Source: Novosphingobium sp. 28-62-57 (lineage in GTDB: Bacteria > Pseudomonadota > Alphaproteobacteria > Sphingomonadales > Sphingomonadaceae). From it: a DNA stretch of 64,000 nucleotides. The position numbers were made by a program, and so were the translations under genes. Below the pieces are notes generated by a model. The model saw only the letters and a program-made list of their open reading frames with translations. It was not told where the DNA came from and did not search any database. The stretch covers positions 235,068-299,067 of the forward strand of contig NCGO01000004.1 in NCBI GenBank assembly GCA_002256985.1, given 5' to 3'. Of this stretch, positions 52,721 to 61,000 are shown one piece after another (the first letter of the stretch is position 1; each line of letters begins with the position of its first letter).

Positions 52721-53151
52721 TGCGCGTCGATTTCTATCAACTCACCAACGACCCCGCCGAACAGGTCCTGCCCCTGATCGCCCGCAATACGCTTGGCGCA
52801 AATCAGCGTCTGCTCGTCGTCTCCGAGGACTCCGCCCAGCGCCAACGCATCGGCGAAGCGCTGTGGACGCGCCTGCCCGAAACCTTCCTCGCCAACGGTC
52901 ACGCCGATCAACCCCACGCCGCGCGTCAGCCCATCCTGCTCTCTGCGCAAGCCGAACCCGCCAACGGCGCCAAGTATCTCGCGCTTGCCGATGGCGTCTG
53001 GCGCGATGGCGATTTCGACCGCGTGTTCCTGCTCTTCCCCCCCGCCCGGATCGACGACGCCCGCGGCTGCTGGCGAATGCTCGGCACCCGCGAAGGCGTC
53101 GAACGCCACTACTGGCGGCAGGAAGGCGGCAAGTGGAAAGAGGGGCCGTAG
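52720..53151 (+). CDS. holC: DNA polymerase III chi subunit (HolC)
   Basis: The protein has 143 residues, start overlapping the DUF2256 stop; longer frames from 52597 run through that gene. The pattern [28 protein letters not shown] and DRVFLLFPPARIDDARGCWR is typical of chi, which joins the clamp loader to SSB. The pepA-holC proximity is a conserved arrangement. A long hairpin follows. Confidence 0.9.
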   Translation: MRVDFYQLTNDPAEQVLPLIARNTLGANQRLLVVSEDSAQRQRIGEALWTRLPETFLANGHADQPHAARQPILLSAQAEPANGAKYLALADGVWRDGDFDRVFLLFPPARIDDARGCWRMLGTREGVERHYWRQEGGKWKEGP

Positions 53152-53176
53152 GCACCTAAATCCCCAACCCTTCTTT

Positions 53177-53258
53177 CGTCACCCCGGGCTTGACCCGGGG
53201 TCCCGCTTTCTTGCGACCTAGGAAAAAAGCGGGATCCCGGGTCAAGCCCGGGATGACG
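53177..53258. repeat. Long palindromic intergenic element
   Basis: An 82-nt imperfect palindrome: GTCACCCCGGGCTTGACCCG and its complement near 53230-53258, with inner arms TCCCGC and GCGGGA around a short loop. It probably ends the holC transcript. Partial relatives occur at 52345-52370 and 58061-58090, so it is a dispersed repeat. Confidence 0.75.
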
Positions 53259-53360
53259 GCGGTATGATGATCTTCACCACCGTCTTACCCGCCCGAGCAG
53301 GGCTTGACTCCCACCCCTTAATCAAACGATTAACGCTCCAAAGGGAAGAGGAGCCCCCCC

Positions 53361-54248
53361 ATGACAGACCTGCAGCGCGTCACACTCGCGAACGGCATCG
53401 AACTCGATGTCTGGGACAGCGGCCCAAAGGACGCACCCGTCCTGATCTTCCTCCACGGCTTCCCCGAAAGCCACCGCACCTGGCGCCACCAGATCGCGCA
53501 CTTGTCCACCCGCTTCCGCTGCATCGCGCCCGATCAGCGCGGCTATCGCGGCTCGTCCAAGCCTGAAGGTGCGGAAAACTACACGCCCGACAAACTGGTC
53601 GGCGACGTTTTCCAACTGGCCGATGCGCTCGGTGTCGGGCAGTTCACGATCCTCGGCCACGATTGGGGCGGCGCACTCGCATGGGGCGTGGCGTTGCTGG
53701 GGCAGGGGACACGCGTGAATCGCGCGGTCATCGCCAACGCCCCGCACCCGGTCATCTTCCCCCGCCTGCTCTGGACCGACCCGCAACAGCGCGAAGCCAG
53801 CCAGTACATGCGTGCCTTCCGCGATCCCGCCAACGATGCCTTGGTCCGCGAACACGGCCTCGGCGCGCTTTTGCTCAAGGCGCTAAACTGGAACCGCTCC
53901 CCCGCGCTCGAAGATGCCGAACGCGATGCCCTGTTCAAGGACTGGTCCAACCCTGAAGCCGCCATCGCCATGCTCAACTGGTACCGCGCGAGCCCGATGG
54001 CCGTCCCCCCGATGGACGCCCCGTTTGCACTCCCCGCAGGCTACACCGACGCCCCGCTCCCACCGCTGCAAATCCCCACGCTGGTGATCTGGGCAATGGA
54101 CGACATGGCCCTGCCGCCCTGCAATCTCGATGGCATGGACAAGCTGGTCACCCACCTAACCATCGAACCGATCCACGATTGCGGCCACTTCGTCCCCTGG
54201 GAAGCCCCGGACAAGGTCAACGCCGCGCTCGACCGTTTTCTCGCCTGA
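53361..54248 (+). CDS. Alpha/beta hydrolase, epoxide hydrolase/haloalkane dehalogenase-like
   Basis: The protein has 295 residues; ATG follows AGAGGAG. It shows HGFPESHRTWRHQI (oxyanion HGFP) and the nucleophile elbow GHDWGGALAW with Asp, which separates epoxide hydrolases and dehalogenases from serine esterases. The acid is probably in VIWAMDDMALPP and the base in IHDCGHFVPWEAP. A cap domain occupies about 130-215, and contains candidate ring-opening Tyr residues. It is cytoplasmic and monocistronic; the natural substrate is unknown. Confidence 0.88.
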   Translation: MTDLQRVTLANGIELDVWDSGPKDAPVLIFLHGFPESHRTWRHQIAHLSTRFRCIAPDQRGYRGSSKPEGAENYTPDKLVGDVFQLADALGVGQFTILGHDWGGALAWGVALLGQGTRVNRAVIANAPHPVIFPRLLWTDPQQREASQYMRAFRDPANDALVREHGLGALLLKALNWNRSPALEDAERDALFKDWSNPEAAIAMLNWYRASPMAVPPMDAPFALPAGYTDAPLPPLQIPTLVIWAMDDMALPPCNLDGMDKLVTHLTIEPIHDCGHFVPWEAPDKVNAALDRFLA

Positions 54249-54340
54249 CACTGCCCCGGCCACTTTTCGATGCACCCGATCTCCATGATCGGGTTCATTC
54301 GGTTGCCCTTTCCGGCGCTCTGCCATAAGGGCGGCGGGTT

Positions 54341-55012
54341 ATGACCACCGCCGCACCGCTCGTCTTCGCCCTGCCCAAGGGCCGCATCCTCGAAGAGGCC
54401 CTGCCTCTGCTTGAGAAGGCCGGTATCGTGCCCGAGGCCGATTTCTTCAACAAATCCTCGCGCGCCCTGTCGTTTGCCACCAATCGGCCTGATGTAAAGA
54501 TCATCCGCGTCCGCGCGTTTGATGTGGCAACGTTCGTCGCCCACGGTGCCGCGCATGCCGGCGTAGTGGGCTCGGACGTGATCGACGAATTCGACTACGC
54601 CGACCTTTATGCGCCCGTAGACCTCAACATCGGCCACTGCCGCCTCTCGGTCGCAGAACCGGTCAGCATGGTCGAATCCGGTGCCAATGCCCGCGAAAGC
54701 CACGCGCGCGTCGCCACGAAATATCCGAACCTCACCCGCCGCCACTTCGAAAAGCTGGGCGTGCAGGCCGAGGTCGTGAAGCTCAACGGCGCGATGGAAC
54801 TCGCCCCTTCGCTGGGCCTTGCCAGCCGCATCGTCGATCTCGTCTCCACCGGCCGCACGCTCAAGGAGAACGGTCTGGTGGAAACCAGCCAGATCCTGCC
54901 CGTATCGGCCCGTCTGATCGTAAACCGCGCCGCCTTGAAGACCGACAGCGCCCGCCTCGGCGCGCTGGTCGATGCCTTCCGTGCGCTCGTCGCGGAAAAG
55001 GAAGCCGCCTGA
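54341..55012 (+). CDS. hisG: ATP phosphoribosyltransferase, short form (HisG)
   Basis: The protein has 223 residues, the short HisG form lacking the C-terminal ACT-like regulatory domain. Motifs are [40 protein letters not shown] and [14 protein letters not shown]. It catalyses the first step of histidine synthesis. Short HisG needs the HisRS-like HisZ subunit, which is not in this window. The stop overlaps the hisD start by one base (TGATG). Confidence 0.95.
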   Translation: MTTAAPLVFALPKGRILEEALPLLEKAGIVPEADFFNKSSRALSFATNRPDVKIIRVRAFDVATFVAHGAAHAGVVGSDVIDEFDYADLYAPVDLNIGHCRLSVAEPVSMVESGANARESHARVATKYPNLTRRHFEKLGVQAEVVKLNGAMELAPSLGLASRIVDLVSTGRTLKENGLVETSQILPVSARLIVNRAALKTDSARLGALVDAFRALVAEKEAA

Positions 55013-56301
55013 TGCTCCGCCTCAAATCCAGCGACGCTGATTTCGCCCGCGATTTCGCCCGCCTCGTCAAAGACCGCCGCGAAAGCGATGAAGGTGTCGC
55101 CCGCGATGTCCAGACCATCATCGAAGACGTGCGCCTGCGCGGCGATGAGGCTTTGGCCGAATATACCGCCAAGTTCGATGGCCACAGCCCTGCGCAAGAT
55201 GCATGGCGCATCAGCCCCGAAGACTGCCGCGAAGCCTTCGACGCGCTCAAGCCCGATCTGCGCGCCGCCTTGGAACTCGCCGCCCAGCGCATCCGAGATT
55301 ACCACGCTGCCCAGTTGCCCGAAGACCGCGACTATACCGACGAGACCGGCATGCGCCTCGGCGCACGCTGGACCCCGGTCGATGGCGCTGGCCTCTATGT
55401 CCCCGGTGGCCGCGCGGCCTATCCCTCGTCGCTGCTGATGAACGCCATCCCCGCCAAGGTTGCGGGCGTCGGCCGCCTCGTCGTCGTCACCCCCACGCCC
55501 AAGGGGGAGGCCAACCCGCTGGTCCTCGCCGCCGCGCACCTTGCCGGTGCTGACGAGGTATGGCGTGTCGGCGGCGCACAGGCAGTGGCCGCGCTCGCCT
55601 ATGGCACCAACCGCATCAAGCCCGTCGATGTCATCACCGGCCCTGGCAACGCCTGGGTGGCCGAGGCCAAGCGCCAGCTCTTCGGCGTGGTCGGGATCGA
55701 TATGGTCGCAGGCCCGTCGGAAATCCTCGTGATCGCCGATGCCAGGAACGACCCCCAGTGGATCGCCGCCGACCTGCTCAGCCAGGCCGAACACGATCCC
55801 GTGGCGCAGTCGATCCTGATCACCGATGATGCGGCCTTTGCCGATCAGGTGGCAGACATGATCGGCGTCGAAATCGCCATGCTGCCCACCGCGCGCGTCG
55901 CCAAGGCCAGTTGGGACAACCACGGCGTGATCATCGTCGTCGATTCGCTGGAGGAAGCCCCCGCGCTCGCCAATGCGCTGGCTGCCGAACACGTCGAAAT
56001 CGCCACGGACGATCCGCAAGTCCTGTTCGACCGGATTCGCCACGCCGGCTCGGTTTTCCTCGGCCGCATGACCCCCGAAGCCGTCGGTGATTACATCGCC
56101 GGGCCAAACCACGTCCTGCCCACCGGGCGCCGCGCGCGCTTCTCCTCGGGCCTTTCCGTTCTGGATTTCATGAAACGCACCAGCTTTATCGCGGCCTCCG
56201 ATGCGGCGCTCGCCGCGGTCGGCCCCGCCGCCATCGCCCTGGCCGAGGCCGAAGGCCTTGCCGCCCACGCCCGCTCGATCGAACTGAGGCTGGGCCTGTG
56301 A
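55012..56301 (+). CDS. hisD: Histidinol dehydrogenase (HisD)
   Basis: The protein has 429 residues. Characteristic blocks are GLYVPGGRAAYPSSLLMNA, GTNRIKPVDVITGPGNAWVA, MVAGPSEILVIAD, LLSQAEHDPVAQ and GPNHVLPTGRRARFSS, giving the zinc and substrate residues. It makes histidine by two NAD-dependent oxidations of histidinol. It is coupled to hisG upstream and overlaps nusB downstream by 4 bp, a hisG-hisD-nusB order seen in many sphingomonads. Confidence 0.96.
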   Translation: MLRLKSSDADFARDFARLVKDRRESDEGVARDVQTIIEDVRLRGDEALAEYTAKFDGHSPAQDAWRISPEDCREAFDALKPDLRAALELAAQRIRDYHAAQLPEDRDYTDETGMRLGARWTPVDGAGLYVPGGRAAYPSSLLMNAIPAKVAGVGRLVVVTPTPKGEANPLVLAAAHLAGADEVWRVGGAQAVAALAYGTNRIKPVDVITGPGNAWVAEAKRQLFGVVGIDMVAGPSEILVIADARNDPQWIAADLLSQAEHDPVAQSILITDDAAFADQVADMIGVEIAMLPTARVAKASWDNHGVIIVVDSLEEAPALANALAAEHVEIATDDPQVLFDRIRHAGSVFLGRMTPEAVGDYIAGPNHVLPTGRRARFSSGLSVLDFMKRTSFIAASDAALAAVGPAAIALAEAEGLAAHARSIELRLGL

Positions 56302-56744
56302 CCGCCATCTCGGGAAAAGCGCGCGCCGCCTCGCGCCTTGCCGCCGTGCAGGCGCTCTATCAGTCGGACATGGAGCAGACGAAACTCTATCTGCTGCTCG
56401 ATGAATTCCACCAGCACCGTCTGGGCGCAGAAATCGAGGACGTCGAATACGCCAAGGCCGACGTCCCCTTTTTCGACGACCTCGTCAAAGGCGTCGATGC
56501 TCGCCGCAACGAGATCGACCTGCTGCTCTCGGCCAAGTTGGCCAAAGGCTGGTCGCTCGCCCGCCTCGACAAGACCATGCTGCAAATCCTGCGCGCAGGT
56601 TCGTATGAACTGCTGGCCCGCAAGGACGTGCCCATCGCCACCGTCATCACCGAATACGTCGACGTCGCCCACGCCTTCTTCGAAGAACGCGAGGCCAAAT
56701 TCGTCAACGGCGTGTTGGATGCGGTTGCCAAGGACGTGCGTTAA
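56298..56744 (+). CDS. nusB: Transcription antitermination factor NusB
   Basis: The protein has 148 residues starting at a GTG within the hisD stop (GTGA). The all-helical fold shows RAASRLAAVQALYQSDMEQT, FFDDLVKGVDARRNEID, LDKTMLQILRAGSYELLARK and VITEYVDVAHAFFEEREAKFV, diagnostic of NusB. With NusE (S10) it binds boxA RNA in rRNA antitermination. It is cotranscribed with the his genes and probably precedes the BLUF gene by 29 bp on the same mRNA. Confidence 0.95.
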   Translation: MTAISGKARAASRLAAVQALYQSDMEQTKLYLLLDEFHQHRLGAEIEDVEYAKADVPFFDDLVKGVDARRNEIDLLLSAKLAKGWSLARLDKTMLQILRAGSYELLARKDVPIATVITEYVDVAHAFFEEREAKFVNGVLDAVAKDVR

Positions 56745-56773
56745 CGACCTCCCACAACAAGGCGAGCTGACCT

Positions 56774-57247
56774 ATGTTCGATGAATATGGTTTCCCGGGC
56801 GCAGAAGGCTCGGGCCATGCCGAGCAGACGCTCGAAATGTTCGTCTATTGCAGCCGCGCCGCCGAAGGTGTCGATGATGCCGAAGTCGGTCGCATCATCA
56901 CATTTTCACAAGCCCGCAATGTCGCGCGCGGCATCACCGGCGTGCTGGTGTTCGGCAGCGGCGTGTTCTTCCAATGGGTCGAAGGTCCACCCGCCGAAGT
57001 GGAAATCCTGATCGCAGACCTCCACCGCGACACGCGCCACTTCGATATCGTCACCCTCGACCGCAGCATAGAACAGCGCGAGCGTCTCTACCCGAACTGG
57101 GAAATGGAACTGGTCGAAGCCGACGACATCCGCGCCGTGCTGCAAGACGCGCTCGACAGCGCCGAAGACGAAAACAACGCCGCCGCGCTCAAGCGCATTC
57201 TGGCGCACATCGATTCAGCGCCACTGCCTTTGCTTGGAAGAGGCTGA
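56774..57247 (+). CDS. BLUF-domain blue-light photoreceptor
   Basis: The protein has 157 residues. The BLUF fold covers about 20-115, with the flavin-switch Tyr in MFVYCSRA, Asn in SQARNVARGITGVLVF, Gln in FFQWVEGPP, and the Trp/Met pair in YPNWEMEL; all residues needed for the photocycle are present. It is a short stand-alone BLUF protein with a helical C-terminal extension, so output is by protein contact. Only 29 bp separates it from nusB. Its partner is unknown. Confidence 0.92.
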   Translation: MFDEYGFPGAEGSGHAEQTLEMFVYCSRAAEGVDDAEVGRIITFSQARNVARGITGVLVFGSGVFFQWVEGPPAEVEILIADLHRDTRHFDIVTLDRSIEQRERLYPNWEMELVEADDIRAVLQDALDSAEDENNAAALKRILAHIDSAPLPLLGRG

Positions 57248-57389
57248 TCAGTTCAGGTTGGTTTAAATTCTCAAGTGCAGGTTGCCGCCAAAAACTAGCC
57301 GCATTTCAGCGCAGCCTCACGTGGTAGTGGGGCAACCTGGTGCTTTCGACCTGCCCGATCAATTCTGGTCGGGAACGCCGGCTTGTTAC

Positions 57390-57917
57390 TCAGGCCAGAC
57401 CTTTGATTGACAGACGCGCAAGCAGGTCTTCGTCTGCACAAGTTTCAAGTTCGAGCAACGCCTGATAAGGATCGCCCGCGAGGCCGAGTACGGCTGCAAA
57501 GGCTGGCTCGGTCTTCAGTCCCGCGCGGCGCCGCGCCATGACCGCATTGCGAAACGCTGCGCTGCCCAATGCCAGCAGCCTCCGTTCCACCAGCAAGTGC
57601 CGCCATCCATATTGCTTGGGCACAGGAATGGCTTGCCCGAACAGTTCGATGGTCCACCCGCCGTGGGCAAAACGGGCAACAACCGGCCGGTCATGTCCAA
57701 TTCTCTGCACAATGTGGAACTCTGGAAGGACTTCGAAGGCCTTCCAGACCGCACGCACAAACAGCTCTGGATCAGGTGCGAAGCACAGAATGTCGATATC
57801 GCTTGTAGGTAGATCCAGTCCCAGTGGCAGCGTGCCTGCAACATGGGGGTCGAAAGCTGCCAACTGTGACAAGATATCAGCTTCATCTAGCGCCACGAGG
57901 TAATCCAGCTTGTCCAT
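57390..57917 (-). CDS. DUF4269-like nucleotidyltransferase-fold protein
   Basis: The protein has 175 residues; ATG 57917 is preceded by a full AAGGAGGT. GTLPLGLDLPTSDIDILCFA has the nucleotidyltransferase pattern G-T-x(n)-D-x-D with both metal-binding aspartates, and GGWTIELFGQAIPVPKQYGW fits DUF4269 proteins. Function unknown; relatives resemble minimal nucleotidyltransferases and antitoxin/toxin MNT proteins. No HEPN partner lies beside it. It is an isolated gene between nusB-BLUF and the thioesterase. Confidence 0.82.
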   Translation of the reverse strand: MDKLDYLVALDEADILSQLAAFDPHVAGTLPLGLDLPTSDIDILCFAPDPELFVRAVWKAFEVLPEFHIVQRIGHDRPVVARFAHGGWTIELFGQAIPVPKQYGWRHLLVERRLLALGSAAFRNAVMARRRAGLKTEPAFAAVLGLAGDPYQALLELETCADEDLLARLSIKGLA

Positions 57918-58120
57918 CAATACCTCCTTACGGTGCTAAAGAGAGCCAAGGAAATTGCGCAACACGCTTCGTGATCCCTCAACCGCTCAAGCTGCCGTTC
58001 GCCAATCCCCCCATCAGCCACCATCCCAACCCCTGAACCCTCTACGCAAAACCAGCCGTCACCCCAGCCTTGGCCCGGAGTCCCGCTTCCTCAAACCTAA
58101 CCTGATTAACCCCCGCCCAA

Positions 58121-58597
58121 TCAATGCGAAGTGCGCTTCGCCCGCTTGATCGTGCCGGAAAAGCTCAGCACCGGCTCTTCCGCCCCATCTGTCCCCACGC
58201 GCAGGATCGTGCCGCGTGCAAAGACCAGGCTTCCGCCTGCGCGCACGCATTCGCCGCGTGCGGTCAGCAGATCGCCCGCCTGCGCGCCGCTCACGAATTC
58301 GCAGTTCATCGTCACGGTCACGCCGAACACTTCGTCGCCGCCCGATGCGGCCACCATGAACAGCGAGAAATCGGCAAAAGTCATCAGCGATCCGCCATGG
58401 ACGATGCCGTGACCGTTCAGGTTCTTCGCCTCGGGCCGGAACCCCGTCACGATCCCGCGTTCGTCACGCTTCACAAAGAACGGGCCGGTGCCATCCTCGA
58501 ACGGATCGTTCCCGGCCCACTTCCACCAGCCGGACCAAGGCCCTTGGCCAACTTGTTCGAAACCGCCCCGGATCGGGGCCTCGTCTGCATTGCTCAT
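58121..58597 (-). CDS. PaaI-family hotdog-fold thioesterase
   Basis: The protein has 158 residues. The hotdog signature NLNGHGIVHGGSLMTFADFS is followed by the strand pairs FGVTVTMNCEFVSGAQAGD and GGSLVFARGTIL. Members hydrolyse acyl- or phenylacetyl-type CoA thioesters. The roughly 40-residue N-terminal extension with Trp residues (GPWSGWWKWAG) is as in the sphingomonad branch of the family. It is 42 bp downstream of the renalase-like gene on the same strand, so probably cotranscribed. Confidence 0.87.
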   Translation of the reverse strand: MSNADEAPIRGGFEQVGQGPWSGWWKWAGNDPFEDGTGPFFVKRDERGIVTGFRPEAKNLNGHGIVHGGSLMTFADFSLFMVAASGGDEVFGVTVTMNCEFVSGAQAGDLLTARGECVRAGGSLVFARGTILRVGTDGAEEPVLSFSGTIKRAKRTSH

Positions 58598-58639
58598 GCT
58601 GCGGCTTTAGGCGCAGGTTTGTGCTGCTGTCGAGAGCGC

Positions 58640-59608
58640 TCAGGCCACCTTCTCGTGCGTCACGGCGACCATCTGCATCGCCAGCGTGCGGCCTGAAATC
58701 CACGCATTTTCCACGCGCGGGCCCAGCATCCAGTCGCCGCAAATGCCGATCCGCGAATTGGCGCTCCACAGTGCGCCCAGATTGCTGCCGGTCGACATCG
58801 CATAACGCCAGCGGTGCGCCGTTGCGACCACGGCGGTCGGCATGCCCACGCCCAGCGCCTTGCTCAAGGCCGCCAGCAGCGCCTGTGCCACGTCATCGGT
58901 GCTGTCCTCAATATGCTGCGCGGACCAATGCGGGCTGGCCTGAACCACCCACGTCTCTGGCCCCTTGCGCCCGGGCTTTGCCGCATTGCGCGCGGCCCAG
59001 CTGATGATGCCGCTATCGCGCACCGTATCGGCCTTGCTGGCGACTTTGTCGTCAAAGGCAAACATGCCGGTCCAGCACGGCTGCGAACGCGCGGCCAGCG
59101 CGGTGGATGCCAGCGAAAGATCGTGCAGCGCCACGATGGCAGCGGCTTGTTCGGGCGGGAGCGAGATAACCACCGCGTCGAACGGCCCCGCGCTCTGCCG
59201 CTCACCATCGCTGGTCTCGCCCGAAAGGTGCCAGGCATTGTCACGCCGCACCAGCCCGCGCACGTGCCAGCCAAATGTCACATCCTGCTGGTCGGCCATA
59301 TCCTTGACCACCGAATTCATCGTCGGCACGCCTACCCATGCGCCCGTGCCTGCTGCGGGCCACGGCGATGCGACGCCGCTCGCAGACCAGCGCGCCACTT
59401 GCGACATGAAGGCCGGGTCGCGCACTGTGAAGTACTGTGCGCCATGGTCGAAATGCGCCTCGCCCAGCGGGGTGGCCATGCGGCGGGTCGACATGCGCCC
59501 GCCGGGGCCGCGCCCCTTGTCGAACAGCGAGACCTGATGTCCGGAGCGAACGAGTTGGGCCGCGCACGAGAGACCGGACATCCCCGCGCCGATGATGGCA
59601 ACTTTCAT
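58640..59608 (-). CDS. Renalase-like FAD/NAD(P)-binding oxidoreductase
   Basis: About 322 residues from ATG 59608, whose upstream CAGGTC is 7 nt away; starts at 59614 or GTG 59638 are possible. It shows an N-terminal FAD motif VAIIGAGMSGLSCAAQLVRS, followed by GGRMSTRR, FDHGAQYFTVRDP and a C-terminal RIGICGDWMLGPRVENAWIS. This is COG3380, the bacterial renalase group, which oxidises isomeric dihydro-NAD(P)H forms to NAD(P). It is 22 bp downstream of folE. Confidence 0.85.
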   Translation of the reverse strand: MKVAIIGAGMSGLSCAAQLVRSGHQVSLFDKGRGPGGRMSTRRMATPLGEAHFDHGAQYFTVRDPAFMSQVARWSASGVASPWPAAGTGAWVGVPTMNSVVKDMADQQDVTFGWHVRGLVRRDNAWHLSGETSDGERQSAGPFDAVVISLPPEQAAAIVALHDLSLASTALAARSQPCWTGMFAFDDKVASKADTVRDSGIISWAARNAAKPGRKGPETWVVQASPHWSAQHIEDSTDDVAQALLAALSKALGVGMPTAVVATAHRWRYAMSTGSNLGALWSANSRIGICGDWMLGPRVENAWISGRTLAMQMVAVTHEKVA

Positions 59609-59630
59609 TTTCATGACCTGTTTCGGGGCG

Positions 59631-60266
59631 TTAGCCACGTCCCATCAACGCCAGCACTTCTTTACGGCTGCTCGGATCGTCGAGGAAGCATCCCAGCATG
59701 CGGCTGGTCACCATGCCCACGCCATGGGTGCGCACACCGCGCCCGGTCATGCAGCCGTGCTGCGCCTCGATCACAACGGCCACACCCTGCGGCTGCAGAT
59801 GCTCCCAGATCGCCTGCGCCACTTCGGCGGTCAGCCGCTCCTGCACTTGCAGGCGGCGGGCATAGCCGTGCAGCACGCGCGCCAGCTTTGAAATGCCGAC
59901 CACGCGGTCACGCGGCAAATAGGCGATGGAGGCTGTGCCGGTGATCGGGGCCATATGGTGTTCGCAGTGGCTCTGGAACGGAATGTCCTTCAGCAGCACG
60001 ACCTCATCATAGCCGCCCACTTCCTTGAACGTGCGCGAGAGGTGCACGCCCGGGTCTTCGGCATACCCGCCGCAGTATTCGCGCCATGCGCGGGCGACGC
60101 GCTTGGGGGTATCCATCAGGCCTTCGCGGCTCGGCTCGTCGCCTGACCAGCGGATCAGCGTGCGGATCGCCTCCTGCACTTCATCAGGCACAATGACCTT
60201 GCCATCTTCGCCGATCACGTCGGCCATGCCGGTCGCTGCGGCGATGGTGGGGGAATAGACGTTCAT
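59631..60266 (-). CDS. folE: GTP cyclohydrolase I (FolE)
   Basis: The protein has 211 residues. Zinc ligands occur in FQSHCEHHMAPITG (Cys and His) and QHGCMTGRGVRTHGVG (Cys), with GISKLARVLHGYARRLQVQE between. It makes dihydroneopterin triphosphate for folate. Promoter position is in the 143-bp gap shared with the divergent LOV gene. The downstream flavoprotein and thioesterase may belong to the same transcript. Confidence 0.95.
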   Translation of the reverse strand: MNVYSPTIAAATGMADVIGEDGKVIVPDEVQEAIRTLIRWSGDEPSREGLMDTPKRVARAWREYCGGYAEDPGVHLSRTFKEVGGYDEVVLLKDIPFQSHCEHHMAPITGTASIAYLPRDRVVGISKLARVLHGYARRLQVQERLTAEVAQAIWEHLQPQGVAVVIEAQHGCMTGRGVRTHGVGMVTSRMLGCFLDDPSSRKEVLALMGRG

Positions 60267-60409
60267 CAGCGGTTCCGGTCCTTTTCGGCATCACGCCAGA
60301 GGCACGATTATTGCGGGATGGTGACCGGATGCGCTGCGGCCCGGTCAGGAACAACACGGACCAAAGGGCACGGACTGGAAACGCGCCGAAAGCTGCGTAT
60401 ATATGCCCT

Positions 60410-61000
60410 ATGTCCATAGCCGAAATGATCAGCTCCAGCCCGACGGCCGCCGTCATCAGCAATCCGCGTTTGCCGGATAACCCGATCATTGCGTGCAATG
60501 ATGCGTTCGTCGAACTGACGGGTTACAGCCGCGAGGAGATCATCGGCCGCAACTGCCGCTTCCTGCGCGGCCCGACGACTGAGGATGACAAGGCCCGCAT
60601 CCTGCGCGAAGGCATCTGGCGCAAGCAGCCGGTCATGGTCGAAATCCTGAACTACAAGAAGGACGGCACTCGCTTCCGCAACGCCGTCATGGTTGCCCCC
60701 ATCTTCGATGCCGCGGGTGAAGTGGAATACTACCTCGGCTCGCAAGTCGAAATCACCGAAGATCTGGGCCAGGCCAACGATGTGCGCCGCAATGAAGCGG
60801 CAGACCGGGTGGAGCGCCTCAGCCGCCGCCAGAAGGAAATCCTCGTCCTGATGGCTGCCGGCAAACTGAACAAGCAGATCGCCTACGAACTCGGCCTCAG
60901 CGAACGCACGGTCAAGATGCACCGATCCGCCGTGCTCAAAGGGCTGGACGTAAAGACCAGCGCCGATGCCATCCGCGTGGCCATCGAAGCCGGCTTCTGA
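60410..61000 (+). CDS. LOV-HTH blue-light-responsive transcription factor (EL222-like)
   Basis: The protein has 196 residues from ATG 60410 (the longer frame from 60311 is unlikely). The LOV domain (about 10-125) has the canonical GRNCRFLRGP with the adduct-forming Cys, NDAFVELTGYSREEIIG and the final YYLGSQVEITED. A Jalpha-like helix leads to a LuxR-type helix-turn-helix (about 140-195: LSRRQKEILVLMAAGKLNKQ, IAYELGLSERTVKMHRS). This is the layout of EL222 of Erythrobacter litoralis, which dimerises and binds DNA in blue light. The stop is back-to-back with the histidine kinase stop. Confidence 0.93.
   Translation: MSIAEMISSSPTAAVISNPRLPDNPIIACNDAFVELTGYSREEIIGRNCRFLRGPTTEDDKARILREGIWRKQPVMVEILNYKKDGTRFRNAVMVAPIFDAAGEVEYYLGSQVEITEDLGQANDVRRNEAADRVERLSRRQKEILVLMAAGKLNKQIAYELGLSERTVKMHRSAVLKGLDVKTSADAIRVAIEAGF

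Noticed and set aside
54607-56268. 553-codon frame on the - strand
   Set aside because: Antisense to hisG and hisD, both certain genes.
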